From an uncultured Phascolarctobacterium sp. (lineage in GTDB: Bacteria > Bacillota > Negativicutes > Acidaminococcales > Acidaminococcaceae): a DNA stretch of 64,000 nucleotides. The stretch lies in contig NZ_CAADXO010000080.1 in the NCBI RefSeq assembly GCF_900753045.1, positions 12,414 to 76,413 on the forward strand, given 5' to 3'. Position numbers and translations under genes: made by a program. Below, one piece after another: positions 17,830 to 25,335 of this stretch (position 1 is the stretch's first letter; every line of letters begins with the position of its first letter). The notes beneath the pieces were generated by a model that was not told the DNA's origin, searched no databases, and was given only the letters and a program-made list of their open reading frames with translations.

Positions 17830-19107
17830 TTATGCTGCAGTCGGGAAGAACGGCCATACGATAGGAATAACGATGATTGCAACAATCATGCTGACTGCTA
17901 CCAAGCCGCCGCCGCATTTAACATAATCCATGAATTTGTACTTGCCGGGGCCAAGTACCAGAGTGTTCGGAGGAGTACCTACCGGAGAAGCGAATGCGCA
18001 GCTGGAAGCAATCAGGATTGCCATCAGTACAGCTTTCGGAGATGCACCCATTTGTGCGGACAGTGCGATGCCAACCGGGCACAGCAGGGCTTTAGAAGCG
18101 GTGTTGCTCATGAACTGAGTCAGGATAACTGCCAGGCCGAAGAGTACAGCAGTTACCAGGTACGGAGACGGGTTACCGCCCATCAGGCTTACGGTGAATT
18201 CAGCAATCAGCTTGCCAGCGCCGCTGGTGTTCATAGCTGTTGCAACAGGAATCATGCCTGCAAACAGGAAGATGGTAATCCAGTCGATGGAGTTATAGGC
18301 TTGTTTTTCAGTGATGCAGCCTGTCAGTACGCACAGTACCGCTCCGACAACAGCAGCCAGTTCCAGAGGAACGACGCTGGTTGCCATAGAACCGATAACG
18401 CCAACCATGATGATACCGCAGATCATCTGTTTTTTAGGAGTAGTGTTAGTAGCATCAATCTCCTGCTCTACATCTGCAACCTCTTCGGTTTTAGCTTCCG
18501 GCAGGATGTATTTGCCAAGGAACATCATGTAAACGATGCCGGCGATGGTAATAGGAATGCCGATGTAAGCATATTCAAAGAAGCCAAATTGCAGCTCCGG
18601 CATGCCTGCTGCTTTCAGAGCAACGTTTGCCAGAATGTTCGGCGGGGTACCAATCAGAGTGCAGGTACCGCCTAGGCCGGCAGCGAAAGCCAACGGCATC
18701 AGCTGACGGGAAGCGGAAAGCTTTGCTTGTGCGCAGATACCCATAACTACAGGAATCAGGCAAGCAGTGGTACCGGTATTAGACAGGAACGCAGACATAA
18801 CAGCTGCAATAACCATAAGACCAAACATCAGGCTGTTTTCATTGGTACCAAACAGCTTTACTACAGCGCCGCCAACCTTTTGAGCAAGGCCGGTGTAAAA
18901 CATAGCAGCGCCAACGACGAACATACCGCCAAAAAGAACTACAGTAGAATCTGCCAGGCCAAGGAAGATTTGGTTCTCAGGAACCAGGCCCAATGCACTG
19001 CAGGCTATAGCAGCCAGAACCGCGGTCATTGCCAGCGGAATCATTTCGGTAACGAATAACAGTGCAACTACTGCTAACAAAATCAAGCATTTAATTGCTG
19101 GTGTCAT
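17830..19107 (-). CDS. DASS (SLC13) family anion permease
   Basis: The 425-residue membrane protein has about eleven helices and the two SNT signatures of divalent-anion:sodium symporters, SNTGTTACLIPVVMGI near residue 110 and SNTASKALLCPVGIAL near 345. The family carries di- and tricarboxylates, sulfate or phosphate; the substrate is not readable here. In a succinate/propionate-metabolising bacterium a C4-dicarboxylate is plausible. A small gene lies 17 bases upstream and is probably cotranscribed. Confidence 0.9.
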   Translation of the reverse strand: MTPAIKCLILLAVVALLFVTEMIPLAMTAVLAAIACSALGLVPENQIFLGLADSTVVLFGGMFVVGAAMFYTGLAQKVGGAVVKLFGTNENSLMFGLMVIAAVMSAFLSNTGTTACLIPVVMGICAQAKLSASRQLMPLAFAAGLGGTCTLIGTPPNILANVALKAAGMPELQFGFFEYAYIGIPITIAGIVYMMFLGKYILPEAKTEEVADVEQEIDATNTTPKKQMICGIIMVGVIGSMATSVVPLELAAVVGAVLCVLTGCITEKQAYNSIDWITIFLFAGMIPVATAMNTSGAGKLIAEFTVSLMGGNPSPYLVTAVLFGLAVILTQFMSNTASKALLCPVGIALSAQMGASPKAVLMAILIASSCAFASPVGTPPNTLVLGPGKYKFMDYVKCGGGLVAVSMIVAIIVIPIVWPFFPTAA

Positions 19108-19123
19108 AAAAATTTCCCTCCAC

Positions 19124-19321
19124 TTATTTCTTCTTAAATAGGTTTACATATTGAAAAGTGTTTACAAAGAGCTTACCATCTTCGCCTCGATGCGGGAAGA
19201 CTTTACCTTCCTTTTTCCTGTTCTCGATAGCTCGATAGTAAAATTTCTTGTCTACCTGTTTCAGGTACTCCCGAATCTTAGAATCTTCTTTTTCATCATT
19301 CATGATAAGTGCAATGTCCAA
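19124..19321 (-). CDS. Small protein with KVFPHRGEDG motif, upstream of the permease
   Basis: The 65-residue, highly charged protein has no membrane segment. TTG 19321 follows AAGGAG by ten bases; ATG 19303 (MNDEKEDSK) is an alternative. It shares a K-V-F-P-H-x-G-E-x-G block with the 59-residue protein at 19762-19941. The family is unknown to me. Position 17 bases before the DASS permease suggests a linked role. Confidence 0.55.
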   Translation of the reverse strand: MDIALIMNDEKEDSKIREYLKQVDKKFYYRAIENRKKEGKVFPHRGEDGKLFVNTFQYVNLFKKK

Positions 19322-19430
19322 AACTTATCAGCTCCTTTCTTGTTCCTTTTGGAGAGTGCCTTTCACTGTTAGAGATTATACAACATATTCCAAAATAATA
19401 AAAATACCTAGTTGGAATAGAAGTTATATG

Positions 19431-19467
19431 AATTAAGTATATTTCAGAAAGTAATTAAGTATATTTC
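19431..19467. repeat. Tandem 15-bp direct repeats upstream of the permease unit
   Basis: AATTAAGTATATTTC occurs at 19431-19445 and 19453-19467, 22 bases apart (about two helical turns). The pair lies about 110 bases upstream of the small gene/permease unit and may be a binding site for a dimeric regulator. The rest of 19322-19590 shows no gene. Confidence 0.6.
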
Positions 19468-19586
19468 GGAACTTATTTCTACTCGTTTTTATAGCAGGCA
19501 GTTTAATATTATACGCCAATTATCGCCGGAATAAAAATACCTATGTAGCATTATTCATATATCCGCCAGGAATATTTTAGGCAAAC

Positions 19587-19650
19587 AAAAAGCCAGTCTG
19601 CCAACGACGTACAAGGAGGTAGGCTATAACGTCATCGCTCGCTGACTGGC
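19587..19650 (-). terminator. Long imperfect hairpin, probable terminator of the 59-residue gene
   Basis: GCCAGTC...ACGTC arms at 19592-19610 pair imperfectly with 19629-19650. On the minus strand the hairpin ends in TTTTTG. It lies about 110 bases past the stop of the gene at 19762. Confidence 0.55.
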
Positions 19651-19761
19651 GTATTAAAATGCTGCTGTTTAAAGCTTAAAGCAAAATATTCTTAAACCAC
19701 TTACTATAGTATTCTCTGTCCAATTCTTTGAGATAGTTCAGTACAAAGCTCATCTTTCTTC

Positions 19762-19941
19762 TTAACCTCTTTTTAATGCTTTCAGGGATGCTTCACTCAG
19801 TTTGAAGCCCTGTACTCTTCTGGTGAAGGCAAAGCCATGTTCACCACAATGTGGGAATACTTTTGCTGCGCCGTTGCGTTGACGGCACAGATGTGCGAAT
19901 AAACCGGTTTCTTTTTCGACTGCCATTTTTGTTTCAGCCAT
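19762..19941 (-). CDS. Small 59-residue protein with KVFPHCGEHG motif
   Basis: ATG 19941 is preceded by AAAGGAGAG. The product begins MAETKMAVEKETGLFAHL, carries KVFPHCGEHG at about residues 27-36 and ends in a basic helix (LKALKRG). It overlaps a longer open frame that I regard as spurious. It resembles the 65-residue protein at 19124-19321 in the KVFPHxGE block. No function is known to me. Confidence 0.6.
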   Translation of the reverse strand: MAETKMAVEKETGLFAHLCRQRNGAAKVFPHCGEHGFAFTRRVQGFKLSEASLKALKRG

Positions 19942-20224
19942 GATTGTTCTCTCCTTTGCTTTGAATAAGTCAATTTGTCAATTTGCTCTGTATAAGGCCT
20001 CTGCTTTATACGCATTTAGTATAACAGATATTGCTTAATAAGAAAAATAGCTAATAGGAATTATAGATATGACGTTTTATTATTTCTTTTTCTCTTTTTT
20101 TACTTATTTTAATCGTTGAAATTATTTTAGCAATATGATAAACTAACTATATTATTCCCATATTTAGAATTCATTACTGTTTTTGTTTTAGATAAGGTTA
20201 GTATTAGTTGGAGGTCTGCAAAAC

Positions 20225-21157
20225 ATGGAATTAGACAATTACAGAAACTTTTTGGCCATTATTGAAGCCGGCAGCTTTACCGGTGCGGCTGATTACGTGC
20301 ACATCGCTCAGCCGGCCCTCAGCAAGCAGCTGCGTGCCCTGGAAAACTATTTCGGCACCAAGCTGATAATTACCACCCGCGGCAGCCGTCAGATTCTCCT
20401 GACCGAGGCAGGACGCGTCCTCTACCAAAAAGCAAAGTATATGTGCGCTTTGGAGGATCTTGCCAAAAGCGAAATTGAAAACATCATGGGCGGTGTTGTA
20501 GGTACGTTACGTTTCAGCATTGCCAACTCCCGCAGTGCTTTATTCATCAAATCCTCCCTCAAGGATTTCTGTGCTCTTTATCCTAATATCAAATGTGAGC
20601 TGTTCGAAGCAAGCATCAACGAGCAGACACAGCAAATGCTTAACGGTATTACCGAGCTGGGAATTTTGAGCGTACCTGTTGAGCATCAGGATAACTTTGA
20701 AGTTCTCTTCCGTCGCGATGAAGAGCTGACAGCCGTTTTTCATAAAAACTCTGTTTTTCTGGACGACAGCAAAAAGGTTGTCACCCTTAAGGAATTAGAG
20801 GATGTACCTTTGAGCATCAGCTCCGGCTGCTCCGAAATCTTCCTCAAGGCCTGTGCGCAGGCATCCATCGTTCCGCGTATCACCTGCACCAGTACAACCC
20901 GCAGCACTACTTTGGAATGGACACGCGTCAAGGCAGCCGTTTCTATCGTGCCTGTAGAGCCCGGAGAGGACCTTGGTGAAGAGTTTATCACCCGTCCTAT
21001 ATCCGACATCAAGGCTGACGTTTACAAGACCGTAGTAAAGGTTAAGGACAGACCGCTTTCCGTTGTTGCCCAGCATTTCCTCAAATTCTATTCCAAGACA
21101 CGTAATTCACAGCAGGTATGCAATCTGGATGAAGTCCTGAAAAACTCCTCGCTATAA
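20225..21157 (+). CDS. LysR family transcriptional regulator
   Basis: The 310-residue protein has the LysR winged helix at residues 1-60 (NYRNFLAIIEAGSFTGAADYVHIAQPALSKQLRALE) and a C-terminal co-inducer domain. LysR regulators usually act on divergent genes; here the divergent neighbour is the 59-residue KVFPH gene, with the DASS permease beyond it, so one of those is the likely target. RBS TTGGAGG. Confidence 0.92.
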   Translation: MELDNYRNFLAIIEAGSFTGAADYVHIAQPALSKQLRALENYFGTKLIITTRGSRQILLTEAGRVLYQKAKYMCALEDLAKSEIENIMGGVVGTLRFSIANSRSALFIKSSLKDFCALYPNIKCELFEASINEQTQQMLNGITELGILSVPVEHQDNFEVLFRRDEELTAVFHKNSVFLDDSKKVVTLKELEDVPLSISSGCSEIFLKACAQASIVPRITCTSTTRSTTLEWTRVKAAVSIVPVEPGEDLGEEFITRPISDIKADVYKTVVKVKDRPLSVVAQHFLKFYSKTRNSQQVCNLDEVLKNSSL

Positions 21158-21160
21158 AAC

Positions 21161-21187
21161 AAAAACCGCCTCACGGCGGTTTTTTGT
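21161..21187 (+). terminator. Terminator of the LysR gene
   Basis: AACCGCC-tcac-GGCGGTT followed by a T run, four bases after the stop codon. Confidence 0.85.
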
Positions 21188-21222
21188 TTTATCATACTAT
21201 GCTTATGCTTTATCAAGGCAAT

Positions 21223-21252
21223 AAAAAAGCCGCCTTACCCGGCGGTTTTTTT
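21223..21252. terminator. Second, bidirectional terminator
   Basis: A6, a CCGCC/GGCGG stem (21230-21234 with 21241-21245), then T7. Confidence 0.75.
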
Positions 21253-21315
21253 ATTGTTGCATTGCCACACCCCTGTAACAAGCTACACACGATAAAATTG
21301 GAGGAGAAGGAGAAT

Positions 21316-21414
21316 TTGAAAAATCTTTACGTAACAGAACAGCAAATTGTCCGATTTGCTTCGTTTGTTCTAATGTTAGGGAAATCAATATTTCGACCCA
21401 CATTTGATAGTTGA
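21316..21414 (+). CDS. Possible 32-residue peptide, perhaps a truncated gene
   Basis: A TTG codon follows a strong GGAGGAGAAGGAG run. The peptide begins LKNLYVTEQQIVRFASF and stops after 32 codons. Its start recalls the first residues of small DUF2892-like membrane proteins, in which a helix pair would follow, so it may be a decayed gene. It ends exactly where the convergent terminator at 21414-21442 begins. Confidence 0.3.
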   Translation: MKNLYVTEQQIVRFASFVLMLGKSIFRPTFDS

Positions 21415-21442
21415 AAAAAACCGTCTTTGCAAGCAAAGACGG
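21414..21442 (-). terminator. Terminator of the orphan cobalamin riboswitch
   Basis: CCGTCTTTGC-AA-GCAAAGACGG-type hairpin (21421-21442) with T7 on the minus strand (21420-21414). No coding region follows it on that strand for more than a kilobase. Confidence 0.85.
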
Positions 21443-21534
21443 TTAATGCGCACAATTAAGATAGCTGCCACTCTCACATAAACAGTACCTCATCTGTTAA
21501 CATCTTCTCCTGTCGCTCGCAGGTCAAGCATATG

Positions 21535-21625
21535 CTTGTACGAAGTACTTTGCTGACTCCAGGCATGCCTGTTACAGCGGCGGGACCGTGTGGATTTTCA
21601 CCAATTAGCGCTTCATACGAAATAT
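21535..21625 (-). promoter_or_regulatory. Cobalamin riboswitch, orphan
   Basis: On the minus strand the conserved core is visible: TTGGTGAAAATCC, CGGTCCCGCCGCTGT and a B12-box-like AGTCAGCAAAG, closed by a P1-like pairing of the 5' GTATGAAG region with CTTCGTAC. It is followed by the tail GACCTGCGAG...GATGT, also present after the mutase riboswitch. The element is short, lacking some peripheral stems. It has its own promoter and ends at a terminator with no gene behind it. Confidence 0.85.
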
Positions 21626-21641
21626 TGATTTGTTGCTTTTA

Positions 21642-21670
21642 ATTATACTAAGTCCGATTAAGAATGTCAA
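21642..21670 (-). promoter_or_regulatory. Promoter of the orphan riboswitch RNA
   Basis: Perfect TTGACA (21670-21665) and TATAAT (21647-21642) with a 17-base spacer. The predicted transcript to the terminator is about 220 nucleotides. Confidence 0.88.
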
Positions 21671-21956
21671 GACTTTAGCGAAAAAGTTCCCGAAAAAATT
21701 ATTGTAAGAATGTATCTCACTAAACATGCGCTCATTTGTTGATGACAAGAGAATTAGTATTTCTTACTCTTTTTATGGTGAAAATTCTCGCTCCCAACTT
21801 TATTTTACATTATGTTTTTACACTTTTATATTAACATTTTGCAGCACATATAAGCCATTGTAAACAAAAAGTCTGTCACCGATGAAGCTTCATCAGTGAC
21901 AGACTTTAGTTTTGCCGGTCAAAAATCACCACAGAGTGCTTTCTTGCCGGACTTTA

Positions 21957-23129
21957 TTAGTTTTGATTGCGATGCCTCATTGAAGCACGATCAATATCAA
22001 AAGCGTTAATCAGCTCGTTGACAGCCTGGCTTGGGGATACCACGCCATTAACAGCTGCTTCCATTACGGCCGGTAAGCGTCCTTTAATCATCGGATCTTC
22101 AAAGAACAGGTTATGTAAATGCTCGTCAATCATGCTGTTAACCCAAGAAATAGTCTGCGATTTACGACGTTTTTCGAAGGAACCGCATTCCTTGGTAACC
22201 TTTTCGAACTTGCGCATTACTGCCCAAAGCTCAAGCAGGCCTTCCTTGGTCAAAGCAGAGCATCTGTAAGCGTGAGTTTTCCAGCCTTCGGTAGCAGGGC
22301 GGATGAATTCAATCATACGCTCATACTCACCCTGGGTAACGATAGCCTTAGGCAGATTGTCACCATCGGCTTTGTTGACAACGATAGCGTCGGCAACCTC
22401 CATGATGCCTTTCTTGATGCCTTGCAGATCATCACCGGCACCGGTCAGTACAACCAGCATAAAGAAGTCAACCATCGAACGGACGGTGATTTCGGACTGG
22501 CCTACACCTACGGTTTCTACTAAGATAACGTCACAGCCTGCAGCCTCGCAAAGCAGCATAGTTTCACGGCTTTTACGGGCAACGCCGCCCAAGGTTCCCT
22601 TTGAAGGGGACGGACGGATAAAGCAATTAGGTTCACGCGACAACATCTGCATACGCGTTTTATCACCCAAAATAGAGCCACCGGTAATAGAGCTGGTAGG
22701 ATCGACAGCAAGAACTGCGACCTTATAGCCCTGATGACACAGCATCTGGCCAAAGGACTCGATAAAGGTACTTTTGCCGGCACCCGGTACACCGGAAATG
22801 CCAATGCGCAAAGCTTTGCCTGTACGCGGCAGGAGAGCCTGCAGGACACGCTGTGCTTTATCAAAATCCCTCGGTGCATTGCTTTCTATAAGAGTAATAG
22901 CTTGAGATAAGGTTTTACGATCGCCTTCACTGACTCCTTTTATTAACTCTTCCGGACTAGGCTTTTTCCTCAAGGGGAATTTCCTAATTTTATCCACAGG
23001 GTTATACTTCTCCTCGCTGACAGCGTTTACGGCACTGTCAATCCCGCCCATTACAGAGCAGGCAAAGTTAGGGTCTTTTTTCAGGGGTACCCAACTCGGC
23101 CTAATATCTTTTTCACCAGTTTCAGGCAT
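21957..23129 (-). CDS. meaB: Methylmalonyl-CoA mutase-associated GTPase MeaB
   Basis: MeaB is a G3E-family GTPase that protects and reloads the adenosylcobalamin cofactor of methylmalonyl-CoA mutase. The Walker A loop GVPGAGKST is at residues 113-121, and DVILVETVGVGQSE holds the Walker B/switch region. VNKADGDN is the base-recognition motif. The protein has 390 residues, about 55 more than usual, because of an N-terminal extension before PSPEELIKGV. It is the last gene of the mutase operon, ten bases after mutB. Confidence 0.95.
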   Translation of the reverse strand: MPETGEKDIRPSWVPLKKDPNFACSVMGGIDSAVNAVSEEKYNPVDKIRKFPLRKKPSPEELIKGVSEGDRKTLSQAITLIESNAPRDFDKAQRVLQALLPRTGKALRIGISGVPGAGKSTFIESFGQMLCHQGYKVAVLAVDPTSSITGGSILGDKTRMQMLSREPNCFIRPSPSKGTLGGVARKSRETMLLCEAAGCDVILVETVGVGQSEITVRSMVDFFMLVVLTGAGDDLQGIKKGIMEVADAIVVNKADGDNLPKAIVTQGEYERMIEFIRPATEGWKTHAYRCSALTKEGLLELWAVMRKFEKVTKECGSFEKRRKSQTISWVNSMIDEHLHNLFFEDPMIKGRLPAVMEAAVNGVVSPSQAVNELINAFDIDRASMRHRNQN

Positions 23130-23139
23130 TTATATCACC

Positions 23140-25335
23140 TCAGTCTTCAGCGTGTTCAGCTTTTGCACGGTCAACCAACATTTGCAGTAATTGGATGCAG
23201 CACTTAGGAATGTTGGTACCAGGTCCAAAGATGCCTGCTGCACCATGTTCATACAGGAAGTCGTAGTCCTGTGCAGGAATTACGCCACCGATACATACCA
23301 TGATATCTTCACGGCCACGTTTTTTAAGTTCTTCAACGATTGCCGGCAGCAAGGTTTTATGACCTGCAGCCAGGGAAGAGAAGCCAACCATATCAACGTC
23401 GTTATCTACAGCGTCTTGTGCAGATTCTTCCGGAGTCTGGAACAGAGGACCAACGTCGACGGTCCAGCCCATATCTGCGAAGGAGGTTGCCAGAACTTTT
23501 TGTCCGCGGTCATGACCGTCTTGGCCCATTTTAGCCAAGAAGATACGAGGACGACGGCCTTCAAGTTTTTCAAACTCATCAGCCAGTTTAGTAGCTTTTT
23601 CCATATCATCGTTGCCGCTGAATTCACTGGAGTATACACCGGATACAGTGTGGATTACAGCATTGAAACGACCGGATACTTTTTCAACTGCGTCAGAAAT
23701 TTCACCGAGGGAAGCACGGTCGCGAGCAGCTTGTACAGCCATTTCCAGCAGGTTGCCGTTGTCACGGGTTTCTGCTGCGCGGGTGATAGCTTCCAGATCG
23801 CGTGCAACTGCGTCGTTGTCGCGTTCTGCTCTCAGTTTTTCCAGACGTTTAATCTGAGCGTTACGTACAGCGGTGTTATCGATGGACAGTACGTTCAGCG
23901 GATCTTCCTTAGCCAGACGATATTTATTCAGGCCAACGATAGTTTCTTTACCGCTATCGATGTTAGCTTGACGACGAGCTGCGCACTCTTCGATACGCAT
24001 CTTCGGCAAGCCGGTTGCAATAGCTTTTGCCATACCACCGAGTGCTTCAACTTCCTGGATATGAGCCCAAGCACGGCGAATGATTTCGTTGGTGAGGTAT
24101 TCAACATAGTAGGAACCGCCCCACGGATCGATAATCTTGCAGACTTTGGTTTCATCCTGGATGTACAGCTGGGTGTTACGAGCAAGACGAGCGGAGAAGT
24201 CGGTCGGCAGTGCGATAGCTTCGTCCAGTGCGTTTGTATGCAGGGATTGGGTATGGCCCAGAGCAGCAGACATAGCTTCCATACAAGTACGGGAGATGTT
24301 GTTGAACGGATCCTGTTCGGTCAGAGACCAGCCGGAAGTCTGGCTGTGAGTACGCAGTGCCATGGATTTCGGGTTCTTAGCGCCGAAGCTCTTAAGAATC
24401 TTAGCCCACAGAACACGAGCAGCACGCATTTTAGCAACTTCCATGAAGTAGTTTTTGCCCATATCCCAGAAGAAGGACAGACGTTTTGCGAATGCGTCTA
24501 CAGGCAGGCCTGCAGCTTCACCGGTACGGATATATTCCATACCATCTGCCAGGGTGTAGCCTAATTCAAGGTCGCAGGTTGCGCCGCACTCTTGAATATG
24601 GTAACCGGAAATGGAGATACTGTTGAATTTAGGCATGTATTTGGTGGTATATTCGAAAATATCACCGATGATACGCATGGACATAGCAGGCGGATAAATG
24701 TAGGTGTTACGTACCATGAACTCTTTCAGAATATCGTTCTGAATGGTACCAGCCATGATGGATTTATCAACGCCTTGTTCTTCACCGGATACGATGAAGA
24801 ATGCCAGTACAGGCAGTACTGCGCCATTCATGGTCATGGATACGGACATCTGATCCAGAGGAATACCGGAGAACAGGATGTTCATATCGAGCATGGAGCA
24901 AACAGATACGCCTGCTTTACCAACGTCACCAACTACACGCGGGTTATCAGCGTCATAGCCGCGGTGAGTCGGCAAGTCGAACGCGATGGACAGACCTTTT
25001 TGGCCTGCAGCCAGGTTACGACGATAGAATGCGTTGGATTCTTCAGCAGTGGAGAAACCTGCATATTGACGTACAGTCCACGGACGGAATACATACATTG
25101 TGGAGTAAGGACCACGCAGGAACGGAGGAATACCGCTCATGAAGTCCAAATGGTTACATTTATCATAGATATCCTTGGTGTACAGCGGAGCTTTAGGAAT
25201 ACGTTCCAAGGTAGTATCATAAAGGGCATCATAATTTTCGCCCATTTTTTCTTCCAGATTTTTCTTCCATTCGTCATAAGAACAAGAAGGATGATCAGGA
25301 AGGGCTACTTTAGTGAAATCCGGATTAATGCTCAT
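23140..25335 (-). CDS. mutB: Methylmalonyl-CoA mutase large (catalytic) subunit
   Basis: This 731-residue subunit interconverts succinyl-CoA and (R)-methylmalonyl-CoA using adenosylcobalamin. The N-terminal TIM barrel contains RPWTVRQYAGF and QTSGWSLTEQDPFNN. The C-terminal cobalamin-binding domain carries DGHDRG (DxHxxG, about residue 605), whose His ligates cobalt, with GFSSLAAGH and GGVIP following. The pathway role is propionate formation from succinate or the reverse. Its ATG overlaps the mutA stop by one base (TAATG), indicating coupled translation of the heterodimer. Confidence 0.97.
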   Translation of the reverse strand: MSINPDFTKVALPDHPSCSYDEWKKNLEEKMGENYDALYDTTLERIPKAPLYTKDIYDKCNHLDFMSGIPPFLRGPYSTMYVFRPWTVRQYAGFSTAEESNAFYRRNLAAGQKGLSIAFDLPTHRGYDADNPRVVGDVGKAGVSVCSMLDMNILFSGIPLDQMSVSMTMNGAVLPVLAFFIVSGEEQGVDKSIMAGTIQNDILKEFMVRNTYIYPPAMSMRIIGDIFEYTTKYMPKFNSISISGYHIQECGATCDLELGYTLADGMEYIRTGEAAGLPVDAFAKRLSFFWDMGKNYFMEVAKMRAARVLWAKILKSFGAKNPKSMALRTHSQTSGWSLTEQDPFNNISRTCMEAMSAALGHTQSLHTNALDEAIALPTDFSARLARNTQLYIQDETKVCKIIDPWGGSYYVEYLTNEIIRRAWAHIQEVEALGGMAKAIATGLPKMRIEECAARRQANIDSGKETIVGLNKYRLAKEDPLNVLSIDNTAVRNAQIKRLEKLRAERDNDAVARDLEAITRAAETRDNGNLLEMAVQAARDRASLGEISDAVEKVSGRFNAVIHTVSGVYSSEFSGNDDMEKATKLADEFEKLEGRRPRIFLAKMGQDGHDRGQKVLATSFADMGWTVDVGPLFQTPEESAQDAVDNDVDMVGFSSLAAGHKTLLPAIVEELKKRGREDIMVCIGGVIPAQDYDFLYEHGAAGIFGPGTNIPKCCIQLLQMLVDRAKAEHAED

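Noticed and set aside
19797..20015. 72-codon minus frame
   Set aside because: A better start and ribosome binding site give the overlapping 59-residue KVFPH protein in another frame.
23191..24564. Long plus-strand frame (457 codons) opposite mutB
   Set aside because: It lies antisense to a fully conserved catalytic subunit, has no ribosome binding site and no recognisable motif.
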